Positions 11,883-24,726 of a stretch of DNA of 64,000 nucleotides are shown here, piece after piece. The position numbers and the translations under genes are program-made. The stretch's first letter is position 1. Each line of letters begins with the position of its first letter. Origin of the DNA: Cymodocea nodosa. Its lineage: Eukaryota > Streptophyta > Magnoliopsida > Alismatales > Cymodoceaceae. The stretch lies in the NCBI GenBank assembly GCA_036874045.1, contig CM072346.1:11694001-11758000 (forward strand), given 5' to 3'. Below the pieces are notes generated by a model. It saw nothing but the letters and a program-made list of their open reading frames with translations, searched no databases and was not told where the DNA came from.

Positions 11883-14800
11883 CTGCAATTGGCCATTTAT
11901 AAGAAATGTAGTATATGGTAGAATAAGAAATGTGTAGTTTCCACTTACATTAAGAAATGACACCACTTGATCCATGAGGGATACTGGAACACATTCAAAT
12001 TCAGAGGCCTGCAAGAGCAATCATTAATTTCAAAGAAGAGCACTACAGATCCTACTTTTTTAAGAAAAGAATATACTGACCATAGAATAAAATTACTAAA
12101 AGGCAACCTAACTTTTCGACCATTTAATACCTCATCTCTGGCACTAAAAATTCCAGCAGGCGTGTCAAACATTTTTGGATGAAAAGAATCAAAATATGTT
12201 TCCATTGATGCCCTTAGCCTGCATTTGAAAACAATACGTAAAAAATCACATGATGCTGCACAGGTGCTAGAAAAACAATAGCCAGTGCCAAGAAAAGTAC
12301 TCAATATCAATATTGCTTCAAGTATCAGTCTTATGGAAAAAAGGGATGTATCTAATATTAATACAAATTCCAGTAGAAATGGTACAAAGTCATAGAAACA
12401 TCAATTTGAAGAATCTCAATTTTCAACTTGATACTTCATGACAAGATAAAACAAATAATAAAAAACATTTAAAATCAACTAGATTTAATTTTAGAAATTT
12501 ATAATAAAAAATGACTGCTGAATCAATTGTATGATCCATATGCATAAAAATCAAAGATTCAAATATCTGTATTGTATTGAGGATTGGTCCAAAAAAAGGA
12601 AACATATTGAAAATTGAGGATCATATTAGTGAAAATACAATATGTTTGTGGAAACGGCCAAAAAACTTCAAATTTTAACTTCACATTCAAGGATAAGATA
12701 AAAAAAGCTATAATAAACATATAAAAATATCTCGAAAATTTTTTTATGTAATTAACATGTATAAAATATCAATATGACAGAGATATAGGAATCACATGTA
12801 TGAGAAATGTCTAAAATCATATACAAATAACTAAAAAAAACTCATAATCACAAATGATTAAAAATTCAAGTTACATTTCAATAAAATCCAAATTACAATT
12901 GAATATAATCTAAGTTACAATTCAATATATTTCAAATTATATTTTAATAGAAACTAAGTTACATTTTAATATATCATAAGCTAGATTTCATTAGAATCTA
13001 GTATATAGTTCAAAATTTATTAAGTTAAATTTAAATAGATTTAGTTCAAAATTCATACATGAAACATAAATTAATAAGATTATGCACGATACTAGAGAAT
13101 TTCCATAACCTCCATAATTAAAAATTTTATCAACTATAAGATTTTAGAGTAAATGATAAAATTTTATTCCTATAATGTAGTTAATGTCTTTTAAAAAGAT
13201 CTTGAGTGAATTAATTAAAAAAATAAAAAATAAAATATAATAGATAGGTAGAAGAGGAATGTTATTCATAAGCAAACATAATTTTTTTTAAAAAATATAA
13301 GGTTTTATTCTGAATTTTTTAATACTTCCATCATTTTTTATGTAATTTTTTTTTTCATTTTTCTTCCTTTTTTCCCCTCTCTATAATCTCCATAATTAAA
13401 AATTTTATCAATTATAACATTTTAGGGTAAATTATAAATTTTTATTCATATAATGTAGTTAATATCTTTTTAAAAATCTTCTCTAAATTAATTTAAAAAA
13501 TAGAAAATAAAGTTTGTGAGAATACAAGAGAAGAAAAATGTTAATTATAACTAAACATAATTCTCTTAAAAATAATTTTAAAAAAATTTGAAAAATTTTG
13601 CAGTAAATAATTTTTCATGTAAATTTTTTTTCCCTCTTTTTTTTCTCTTTTCTTCTTTCACTTTCCCTCGTCCTTACCCTTCACTCTCTCCCTCCCTCCT
13701 TTCTTCTTGTTTGCCCATCTCACCCACCTAAAACCTTGATGGGTTCCAATGGTTTGCAAAAAGGTGAGGTGAAATGATCAACATGTGGTAGAGGCAACGA
13801 TGCAACACATCAATGAAAAAGCCTTCATCAAATTGATCGATCTTACACATAAATTGACTAATCTAACCTTTGACTATTCAAAAAGTTTTCCATCTCTAAT
13901 GATCTTACGATCTAATAGTGATCTGGTAGGACAAATCAACCAATCCCTTTCGATACCAGAAATACAACCTATATCAGTATTGGCTATTTGAAAATTTGAT
14001 CCAAATCAATGAAAAATAACCCATTTGGATTGTTGAATTTTTAATCCATGATCAAAATAACCACAAAACAAGATAACAAAGTGTAGAAAAATAAAATATA
14101 GCTTAAGTAGTGTTGACACCTTACATTAAGGCCCATCATTGATCATTAGGCTGTCTCCATCCATACCAATTGTGTTCCTTTCCCCATGTTCTATACACCT
14201 ATTTCCCTTTTTAACCTTTTTTACTTACTTTGATAACCATATTTCTCACTTTATTTCAATCACCTATCACCTTATTCTCACTTCCATGATTTTTTTTTTA
14301 TTTTTCCACACCTATCACTATTTTTTCCATAATTTTTCTCCACTCATAATCAATTTTTTCCCTTTTATTTTCCTCCTTCATAACCATCTTTATTACATTG
14401 TAGACCCCTATGCATATGTTACATATTATTATATGCATGCCCATTTACATTTACTCCATATCATCATTCACATGCACATAATTTCATCTAAATCATATTC
14501 CTTTCATATTGTAGTACATGAGCAAGTAGATACATGGTCCATGCACATTCAAGTTAGTAACACACTAACTTTCACACATATATATCATTCATGCATTTAT
14601 CAAATATGTACTCTTACCATAAATGCACTTACCACACACACATTTATACCTTACATGCACTTACTATATATACTCATGCATGCCACACATGCATACATGA
14701 CATATATTCATATTTGTGTCCAACCATATAAATTCATGCGTTTTCATATTATCATTTTAATTCTTATTGGGTCATATTACTTTATAATCATGCATATTAT

Positions 14801-17800
14801 TCATATTAATTCATGCATCATTGCATTCTTGCATTATTTCGTTATATTGTTTTTGTTAGTACTTACTGTATAAGATCCATTTATGCATAAATGGATCCTG
14901 AATATTGTATATAGTCTCTTGGTCTCTTGTATAACGATAGATGATTTTGAGAAATAGAATACACAACTTCAACTTGGTATCAAAGCGCTGAAATCCCCTC
15001 CACCGGTCCTCCTACCTGGTTAGCGCCAACATCTTCCCCCAAACTCTCACCATTGCTTCTTTTTTCTTTTTTTTCCGTCCAGACATCCCATCCCATCAGG
15101 GAGACTCCCAACTCCAAGAGTCGTTCCTGTGGCCAACGTCAATGAGCCACTGGACTAACCACGAGTAGGAACGTTGCGTCTCAACTTTCTCGACAAGAGT
15201 TCACTACCGATCATCTGCAGGAGTCTGTCCGCAACTAGCACGATGAAGCCATCATCGTCCAAGCAACTATAGTGCAAGTGAACTACCAATCATCTTCTAT
15301 CGATCATCTAGCCACCGTCGTCAGAAAGCTCGTCAGGAAGCACCGCCAAACAATCCTGTTTTGCTCATCGTTAAGAAGCTCGGTAGGAAGCTTTGCTCGT
15401 CAAGAACCTTTTATCATCAAGAGCTTTGTTTGTGCATTAGCTTAAAATGACCTCGTCAGGAAGCTCCACTACAGCCACCTACTCTTCTTCTGGTCATGGA
15501 AGTGATTTGTTGATAAGAAACTTCTTGGGAGTCTTCGAAAAATTGAATGGACCTAACTACCTCTTATGAGCACTGAACTTTGAGAGGATTGTGATTGCTC
15601 ACCAAAAAGAACAACATTTGTTCGGCCATCCACCTGATGACAACCTAGCCAAGTATAGAGATTGGTACACTAATGATGCGGCCATCAATTCTTGGATGTT
15701 GTTCAGTATAGAGCCCTAAATTGCTCGCAGTGTTTCGATGATAAAGAACTCCAAGGAGATATGGACAGTCTTCGTCAGACCTATAGTCATGAGAAGAATA
15801 TCTCTAAGGTTTTTTAGGTTTATGAGGCCTTATTTCGACTTCGACAAGGTCATCAATCTTGTCAGGAGCATTATAGTACCTTTTGAGAACTAATAAATGA
15901 ACTTAACATTTATCAACCCCTCACCTTTGATATTAGTACTTTCAAACGATATAGGGAGGAACTTGTTGTGACATTCTATCTTGTCAGTCTCAATTCAGAG
16001 GTTGCATCTTAGATTCGAAGACATGGATTGAGTGCTGATAGAATGCTAGATTTAGTTGAGACTTTTACCAAGGTCATGCGTGTTTCCACTCAAACATGCC
16101 CAGAATCTACTCCTATTCACACTAAGCAGTCTACTCTTGTGGTCTTAAGTAGTCGTGGATGTGGGCGTACTGAAGATCGAAGTGACTGCCAACGACCTAA
16201 ATGTCAATGGTGTGGGTGCTTTGGGCACAAGTCTAAAAAATGCTGGGATAAATTTCCCCATCTGAAGTCATCTTAGCTAGCCAATCTTAGTATGCATTCC
16301 TCTAGTATAGCTAATGCAAACTCAGATCAAATGGTTACCATCTCTCAGTTCGACTACGAGCACCTCCTTCAATCACAGGGAATTACACCTATAGCCATGG
16401 GAGCTCAGATCACTCCATCTTCTCATCTAGGTACTAGTACTGTATTAATTGCTTCCAATGATGACCTTTGGGTTATAGATTCAGGAGCCTCCTCATACAT
16501 CTCAAGTACATCTTCCTTATTTGACCGTCTAAATACTATTACCAATAAGTCAACTATTACCATTGCCAATGGTCGTTCATGCCATGTTTCTAGTCAGAGG
16601 TAAGTTCAAGCCTCCTCCTGACTAAGGCTGAAGAATGTCCTTTATCTACCTGAATTTTCATTCAATCTCTTATCTATTGGCACCATTACTATCTAGTTAC
16701 AATGTTCAGTTACTTTCTACCCTTTTCATATTACCTTTCAGGACTTGGAGACAGGACAGAGAATTGGTTTGAGTCATAGACAAAAGATTGATGAGGTGTA
16801 CTTGATGGTTTGCAACAATGTTCCCTATAGGTTGATCACATGCTTGTCAAGTACAGACACTTTAGTTTTGTGGCATCACCGCTTAGGTCATCCATCATAG
16901 GCCAAACTTTGTCAAGCTCTCCCATAAATGTCTGTTCCTTTTTTTAACTGAGTCCTGTCAACTTGAGAAACATCATCGTGCTACGTTTAAGCACCTTCGT
17001 CTTACGTCGTCTACTAGTATATTTGAACTTGTCCATTATGATATTTGGGATCCTAGTCATATCGTGTTTATTCTAGGTCACAAATATTACATTGTCTTTA
17101 TTGACGATTTTTCTCGAGTGTCTTGGGTGTTTTTGTTAAAAGATTGTCAAATTGTTCTAGATGTTTTTCAAACTTTTTTAGCTAAAATTAAAAATCAGTT
17201 CTCCATTTGTTCCAAAATTTTAGGAACTAACAATGTTCTTGAATTTATTCAACATGAGTTTCAAAATGTGTGTGCTTCTCATAGCATCATTCATCAGATG
17301 ACTTACCCTTACACCTCTTAACAAAATGGGGTGGTTGAGCGCAAACATCGTCATATTCTTGATGTAATTTGCACTCTCTTAGTTCATATGTAGGTTCCAA
17401 AGTATCTTTGGTCTAATGCTGTTTTTACTGCTACTTATTTGATCAATAGGATGCCCTCAACATCCTTGGGAGGTGCTATCCCTATTCAGCATCTTGCCAC
17501 TAAAATCAAACTTTTTTCTATTACTCTTCGTATGTTTAGATGTGTTGCTTTTATTCAAAATCTATCCCTAGGGCTAAATAAGTTATCCCCCAAGTCTATC
17601 AAGTGCATGTTTGTAGGGTACTCTTATACTCAGAAGGGGTATCGAGTGTATCCCCCTTCAACCAGGAAATATTATACCTCTATGAATGTGGCATCCTTTA
17701 AGTCTCAATCCTACACTATTTCCATGGAAACTTCTCTAATAGGTTCTGTTTTTGAGAGTATTTCTCTTCCTTTGTTGAGTCCTCTTCCTCACGCCACAGA

Positions 17801-20800
17801 ATTTGAAAATATTAACACCAATGATGTTGATGCGACTCTAGATACTTATGCCACAGAATCTGGAAACCTACCTGTACATGACGCAAATGATCAAACTACA
17901 TACCAGGTATATCGTCGAAGACTGCGGCCTCTAGCTCTACCTATGTCCCCTCCTTTCACTACTTCTATTGGTAAGTCTACTTCCTTGTTACCCGATGATA
18001 ACCTACCTATTACCTTACGAAAGGGGACTCGCTCATGCACACAACATCCCTTATCTCATATTGTCTCCTATGCTAACCTAAATTCCACCTTCCGTACCTT
18101 TGCTCTATCTATTACTTTTGAACATTTACCTAGGAATCATCATGAGGCACTCCAAATACCTCACTGGAAGGTAGTTATGGATGAAAAAATGGATGTTCTA
18201 CTCTCTCGTGGTACTTGAGATCTGATTCCTTGTCCTAATTTAGGCAATGTAGTTTCATGCAGGTGGGTCTACACCATCAAACGTCGCCCAAATGGTTCTA
18301 TTAACTAATACAAGGCACGATTGGTGACTAGAGGATTCTCCCAAGAGTATGGTGTTGATTACTTCGAGACCTTTTCTCCTATTGCCTGTCTTGATTTCAT
18401 TCATGTAATTCTATCTATAGCTATGAATAAGTCATGAGGGTTGACATAACTTGATGTCAAAAATGCTTGCCTATATATAAATCTTAATGAACAGGTTTTT
18501 ATGAAACAACCCCTTGGTTATGCTGATCAGAAGAACAATCAAGTTTGCTTGCTCAACAAGGCAATTTATGGACTTAAGCAGAGTCCAAAGACTTGGTTTG
18601 AAAAATTTAGCAGTGTTATGTTGAATCATGGGCTTGACAACTGTAGGGTTGATCATTCTATCTTTATCAAGCATACTAACAAGGGAGTTGTTATTCTTGC
18701 AATATATGTTGACGACATGCTTCTAAAAGTTGATGATCATCAGGGTATAGAAAAGACAAAATGATTTCTTCAAAGAATATTTACTATCAAAGACATGGGA
18801 TCCTCGAGATACTTCCTTGGCATTGAGCTAGCCTATACCAAAGGGCATCTATCTCTATCTCAAAGAAAGTATACCTTACATTTGTTAAAAGAAACTGGCT
18901 TTAAAAGTTGCAAACCAAAGTGTACTCTTATAGAACAAAATCATTCTTTCTGCGATAAAGACTCTCCTCTCTTTGAAGACATAGGGAGATATAAACAACT
19001 AGTAGGAAAACTGATTTACCTGACTACGACAAGACCAGATATTTCTTATGTCGTTAGTCTACTTAGTTAGTTCATGCATACCCCGAAACATGTCCATTGA
19101 CAAGAAGCTTTTCGTGTTCTCACTTATATCAAAAATGCCTCAAGAAAAGGCCTTCTATATCAAAAATATGGACACTTGAATGTTGAAGGGTACTCTGATG
19201 TTGATTATGTAGGAGACAAAGCTGATATAAAGTCTACTTCTGACTTTTGTATTTATCTTGGTGGAAATCTAATTACCTGATAAAGCAAGAAACAAAATGT
19301 GGTCTCCAAGTCAAGTGCAGAAGTTGAGTATCAAGCTATGTCTCAAACTACCATGAAGCTTATTTGGCTAAAAGTATTGTTACAAGAACTACAAATTAAT
19401 GTAAACTTGCCTATTCCTATGCATTATGATAATCAAGCAATCATTTATATCATCAGTAATCCTACCTTTCATGAAAGGACGAAGCATGCCAAGGTTGACT
19501 ATCATTTTATCAAAGACTATGTGGCCAAAGGGATCATCTCCACACCTTTCACTCAATCTGAAAACCAAGTTGCTGATATTTTTACTAAGAGGTTTGGTGC
19601 TAATGTTTTTAAAAATCCTTGTAACAAGTTGGACATGTTTGATATATATGCTCCAACTTGGGGAGGTGTGTTAGTACTTATTGTATAAGATCCATTTATG
19701 TATAGGATCCATTTATACATAAATGGATCCTAAATATTGTATATAGTCTCTTGGTCTGTTGTATAACGATAGATGATTTTGAGAAATAGAATACACAACT
19801 TCAACTATTTTATTTGCCTAGATTAACATAAGTTAGGTCATATCTAAAAGTATTTAGAATATTTTCCTTCATACCAACAAGTGTATGGAAAATTATCATG
19901 TAGCTTTTTATTCTTCTAATCTCTATAAGTTTTTTCCTCTCATTTAGGGGGGGTTAGTGCACACCAGAATTCATGGAAAGGAAATGAAAGTTTGAATTTT
20001 CCTTTTGTAAGTCGTTAGTGTGCATACCAATCGACGGAAAGGAATTCCACACATTTCCGTCCATATAAAAGCTTCATTTTCCATTTTCGCCGAAAGTTTT
20101 CCCACCCACGTGCTTGCACTCGCCCTCCCTCGCGCTCGCGCTTGCCGTCGCACTCACACTTGAGCTCATCGTCGCACTCACCGCTCGCACTCGCCCTTGC
20201 AATCATCGTCGTACTCGCACTTGCACTCACGCTCGCTGCTCACCCTCACGGAAACCTCCTACGCGTAGCACCGTCGAAACCTCCTCACGTTGAAACCACC
20301 CTCGCCTGTAGTCGTCGCTATCACCTGAAGCCGCCGTTGTCACCTGAAGCCACCACTGTCGCCCGAAGCTGTTGTCGCCCATCATTGCCCGCTACCAATA
20401 CGTATGCCATGTTTTCGCCTACAGATACTTTGCTATGTAAATCTTTATTCACTTTCAATAAGTGCTGTTGTTTTTTGCACTATAATAGCATCTGATACAG
20501 AGATATATAAAAGGTAATTTCTTCAATTTTACTATTATTGCTCTTGTATACTAGGAAATCACAACAAGAAAGTAGTTGATAAACTCAATTCATATATCAT
20601 CTATGGGAGTCCATTCTACATAATAACAACAGTGAAATAGTTCTTCTATACACCAACAGACAGCATGACTTTTTTAATATTCACTTTATTTACAGGTCGA
20701 TAAGTATTTACAGATGATGATTATACATGAAATACTTTTAATATTATATTAAAATTTTAATGCATAATTAATTAATAATAATTAAAAGAAATACTTTTAA

Positions 20801-23800
20801 AGGTTAAGACAGTAGGATCAATATTTTTTTCCCCACTTTTATTACATGCTTTACTGATGCACAAAGCTAATAAACCAATAAGCCATAAGACAATAAAAAT
20901 CTAAGAATACAGTAAGATGCCTAGATGTTTGATCAAGTGTCTTGTACAAAAGAAATAGAGAAAAATAGGCTTTTAAGATCAAAAAAAGTATGCTACATAC
21001 ACCCAAACTATCTCAAATATCCAAATCACATGGAGATGATAAAACCCGACATGTCTAAGGTCATGGGAAAAAAAAATCTAGTCAAACATTTGTTTCCATT
21101 ATAAATAGTTTATAATACTATTTTCTTCCTTCATGTTATGAGTTTCAAATGTCACTTTGTTCAATAGATGCACATTAGTTATAAGAATCAATTAAACCTT
21201 TGTCAAACATCACATAGAATATTTGACCAATCTTTTGTGTAGAACTCCTACAAATTTCATTTTACATGACTTATGTAGCAAGTCCAATGATTAATTGTTT
21301 TACTTTGTTTTTACTTTTGCAATTCTCTTATATGATTTTGACAAAAATGTAATTGTAATGGTATTTGCAAATGAATATCAATATTTTTATTATTGTTGTT
21401 ATTCCATATGTTTTATTGTAGTTGTTGAAACTGTACTTGTGTAGAAAATAAATACTCCTGATAGGGGAAGGACAAGTGGAGGTAGAAGTTACATTAGTTG
21501 GAATGCTAAAGTAAATGCATATTTCTTATATATTTTAGCAGAAGTATTGAATGAAGGAAATAAGAAAACTCATGATGGAAAAATCAAAGATAGCATTTGA
21601 GATGAAGTAATTGAAAAATACAATACTAGAAGAAACACAGGTATCACAAGTAATAATGTAGAAAGTCGCTTAAAAACTTGGAAACTAATGTATCGGAATT
21701 ACTCCAAAATTGCCAACCAGAGTAGATGGGGTTGGAATTTCATCCAAAGTTACACTGACATTAATGATGAGATTTTGAAGGAGTTTGTTAAGGTTAGTTT
21801 TTCAATCACTTATGACTTATAAAATATTATAATCTTTATCTTTTTTTCTTTTTGACTATAATTTTCCTTTTATAGGCACATCTAGAGTGTGAAAGCTACA
21901 AAGGCAAACCATGCTTGATATTTAAGCAATTGCAATAAATATTTGAAGGTAGTATGGCCACTGGGAATATGGCTAAACAAGGTGATGAGGTAGAGGTTGT
22001 ATTAAACACACAATATATGGAAATGAACACTTTCAATACCACTCAGGAAAAAATGGACATGGATTCTAATTTACCTCCTTCATCAGGAGGAAGTTCAAGG
22101 GTGACAATTGAGAAGAGGAAGAGACGAGTAATACCTCATGTAGTGTCTCATCAAATCATAGCAGATTCATTTAAAGGTGCATCAAAACTCATTATGTATA
22201 TATGTGAAATAGATCAATAAAGTCAAGTTACACGGAACGAACAATTTAAAGAATTGGTTGATACACAAAAAAAATCAATTGATGTACAGTAAAGGTTGGT
22301 AGATATTAAAGAAAAGACTGAAAACTATTTAGATCATGCTATTGCAGCATTACTTCAAATTAAAGGTCTTTCTAGAGAAGAACAATATGAAGCTATGGAG
22401 TTATTCCAAAAGCCAGAATTCTGTAAAATGTTCTTAAGTTTACCAGCAGAAATACGTTATGGATGGTTGAGGTTTAGGAAGTGAGCATATGGTTACAATG
22501 GATGAAATGTTTGTTTTGTGCATGAATTCACTTTCTTTCTAATCTTGAACTTCTTGTGTTTATGAAGTGTTTTCATGAATGTAATCTTTTATGAATGAAA
22601 TCTTTTTGTAGAAGGTCATATATGGATGAAATGTAAAATAGATATTATATATTGAAATGTGAAATGACTTATCATTATGAAATGTAAAATGCTTTTTATT
22701 AGTTGAAACATCAAATGTCTTTTATTTTCTTAAAAATGTGAAATGTCTTTTATATATTAAAATGTAAAATGGTAAATTCGTAATATTCTTGTTATCTTGT
22801 AGGTGAGGATGAATCCCAGTGACATGTTTACTACTACAGTTGATAATGCAATTTCATTCCTATTGGATGAAGAAGAAGTGGCAAGAAGAAGACGACTACG
22901 TCTATTTATGTCATGGACAATTTTAGCAAAAATGGCAAGTACGTCACCATTACTATACAATAACACAAGTCGTATATATAGTAAATAAGGTGCAGATTAC
23001 ATTAAGAGATTACTAGATCCTTGTCAACCTCATCTAGCTTACAATTCTCGAAAGATTTACAGAATGAATCAAAATGTGTTTAAAAGTTTTTGTTCTTTAA
23101 TGAGAAATGAAGGAGTTATTGCTGATACCAACAACATTAGTGTAGAAGCAAAATTTGCCATGTTCCTTGTCACAGTAGAGCAAAATCAAAGGTATGGAGT
23201 AACAGTTGAGCGATTTAGTCGTTCAAGTTGGAGTGTTAGCAAATACTTTAATGAAGTATTAAATACTATAATACGTCTACATCATGTGCTTATAGCAAGA
23301 CCTTCATCTTCAACACCAAGTCGAATTGCAGATGATGTAAATGTTTATCTATATTTTAAGGTATGTATTCACTTTTGTAATGTCCTTATAGTTTTTATCT
23401 TATTTAAGGAATAAGATTAAATGATGTTTAATGTGTACAGGATTGCATTGAAGCTATTGATGGTACTCATATCAAAGCAACTATTTTTGGACAAGAAACA
23501 GCTAGATTTAGAAATAAGAAAGGTGAATTGTCTCAAAATGTGATGGCTGCATGTAATTTTGATATGAGATTTACATATATTTTAGCTGGTTGGGAAGGAT
23601 CAACAGCTGATGCTCGTATCCTTCAAGATGCAATTAGTAGACCTAATAGTTTCAAAGTTCTTCCAGATAAATGCAATTAGAATATTTTCAAGTAATATGC
23701 ACATTATCATACTAATTTCTATTCTTATATAGGTAAGTTTTACTTGGTAGATGCTGGATATCTCAATCGACCTAAGTATATTTGCTCATTTCAAGGTGTA

Positions 23801-24693
23801 CGCTATCATTTATCTGATTATGTTAATGATAGACTTCCTAGTAATGCTGTAGAAAACTTTAACTACAGGCATTCACAACTAAGAACAGTCATTGAACGTA
23901 CATTTGGAGTTGTGAAACATCATTTTTCAATCTTACGATGTCAGATGCCATATCCATATGAAATATAAGTGAAGATTGTGATCGCATGTTTTTTACTTCA
24001 CAATTTCATTCAATTGGCTAATAAAGAAGATTTACTTAAAGATTTGCAAGATGAGTTAGAAGAATTAAATATTACTGATGATATACAACTAATAGGAGAA
24101 GTGCATATGGATGGACATTCACAGGTTGGAATGAGTCAAGAACTAAAAGAATTAGCTGATAAAATGCATGAGGATATGATGATGGCAATGTGGGATGAAA
24201 GGATTATTTAAGTCCATTTATATTATACCTTTGGATTATTTATTATATTGATGTTGTAATAAGTAGAATACCTTGTATCTTTGGATTATTGTGTAGATTG
24301 ATGTTGTAATACTTTGAATGCTTTGTACTTTTAGACTATTTTTTAAATTTATGTTGTAATAATTTGAGCACGTATACTTTTTCAAGTCATTAATATTATT
24401 TTAATTTTTAAAAATAAAATTACAGATTGATGTATTAATTACACAATTTTAGGTAGTGTTTTATAATATATTTTGGTTGAAATCATAAATCTATTAGTTC
24501 AAACCATAGATTATAAATTATTATTATTATTTTAATCTTTAAATACAATTTAGTTTAAAATACATATACATACATACATACACACATATATATATATGTA
24601 ATTGGTTCAACCAATTCAAAAAATATATATACATATATATATATATTTATATATATATAAAGTATCGACTGAACCAATTCAACAAATACATAA

Positions 24694-24726
<33 letters not shown>

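Larger units (their letters stand above)
14854..19806 (+). mobile_element. Copia B: full-length element with both LTRs
   Basis: A complete 4.95-kb element with LTRs at 14854-14974 and 19669-19806, a primer-binding site at 14975-14986 and gag from an ATG at 15447. It has a CCHC knuckle (CQWCGCFGHKSKKC) near 16203-16245 and a protease (WVIDSGASS) near 16470. The pre-integrase HHRLGHP lies near 16875-16895 and the integrase core at 17030-17330 (FIDDFSRVSW). The integrase C-terminus runs 17440-17700, reverse transcriptase 18230-19070 (YVDDM near 18707) and RNase H to 19660, before the purine tract TTGGGGAGGTG. The order is the usual copia one. Flanks are GTTTT (14849-14853) and ATTTT (19807-19811), a target duplication with one mismatch. 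Many stops and frameshifts make it non-autonomous today. Confidence 0.93.

Noticed and set aside
11457..12310. Long minus-strand open frames (187 and 121 codons)
   Set aside because: They contain real TARBP1-like exons 12-14 but read through introns. The spliced exons replace them.
14139..14873. 244-codon plus-strand open frame
   Set aside because: Composition is almost entirely Ile, His, Tyr, Phe and Leu from CAT/TAT-rich DNA. It runs through the gypsy-type LTR and into the copia B LTR, with no domain.
20142..20495. 117-codon open frame resembling a signal peptide (LALALAIIVVLALALTLAAH)
   Set aside because: It is the translation of the CTCGCACTCG-type repeat in the Harbinger 5' region, and the hydrophobic look is an effect of the repeat.
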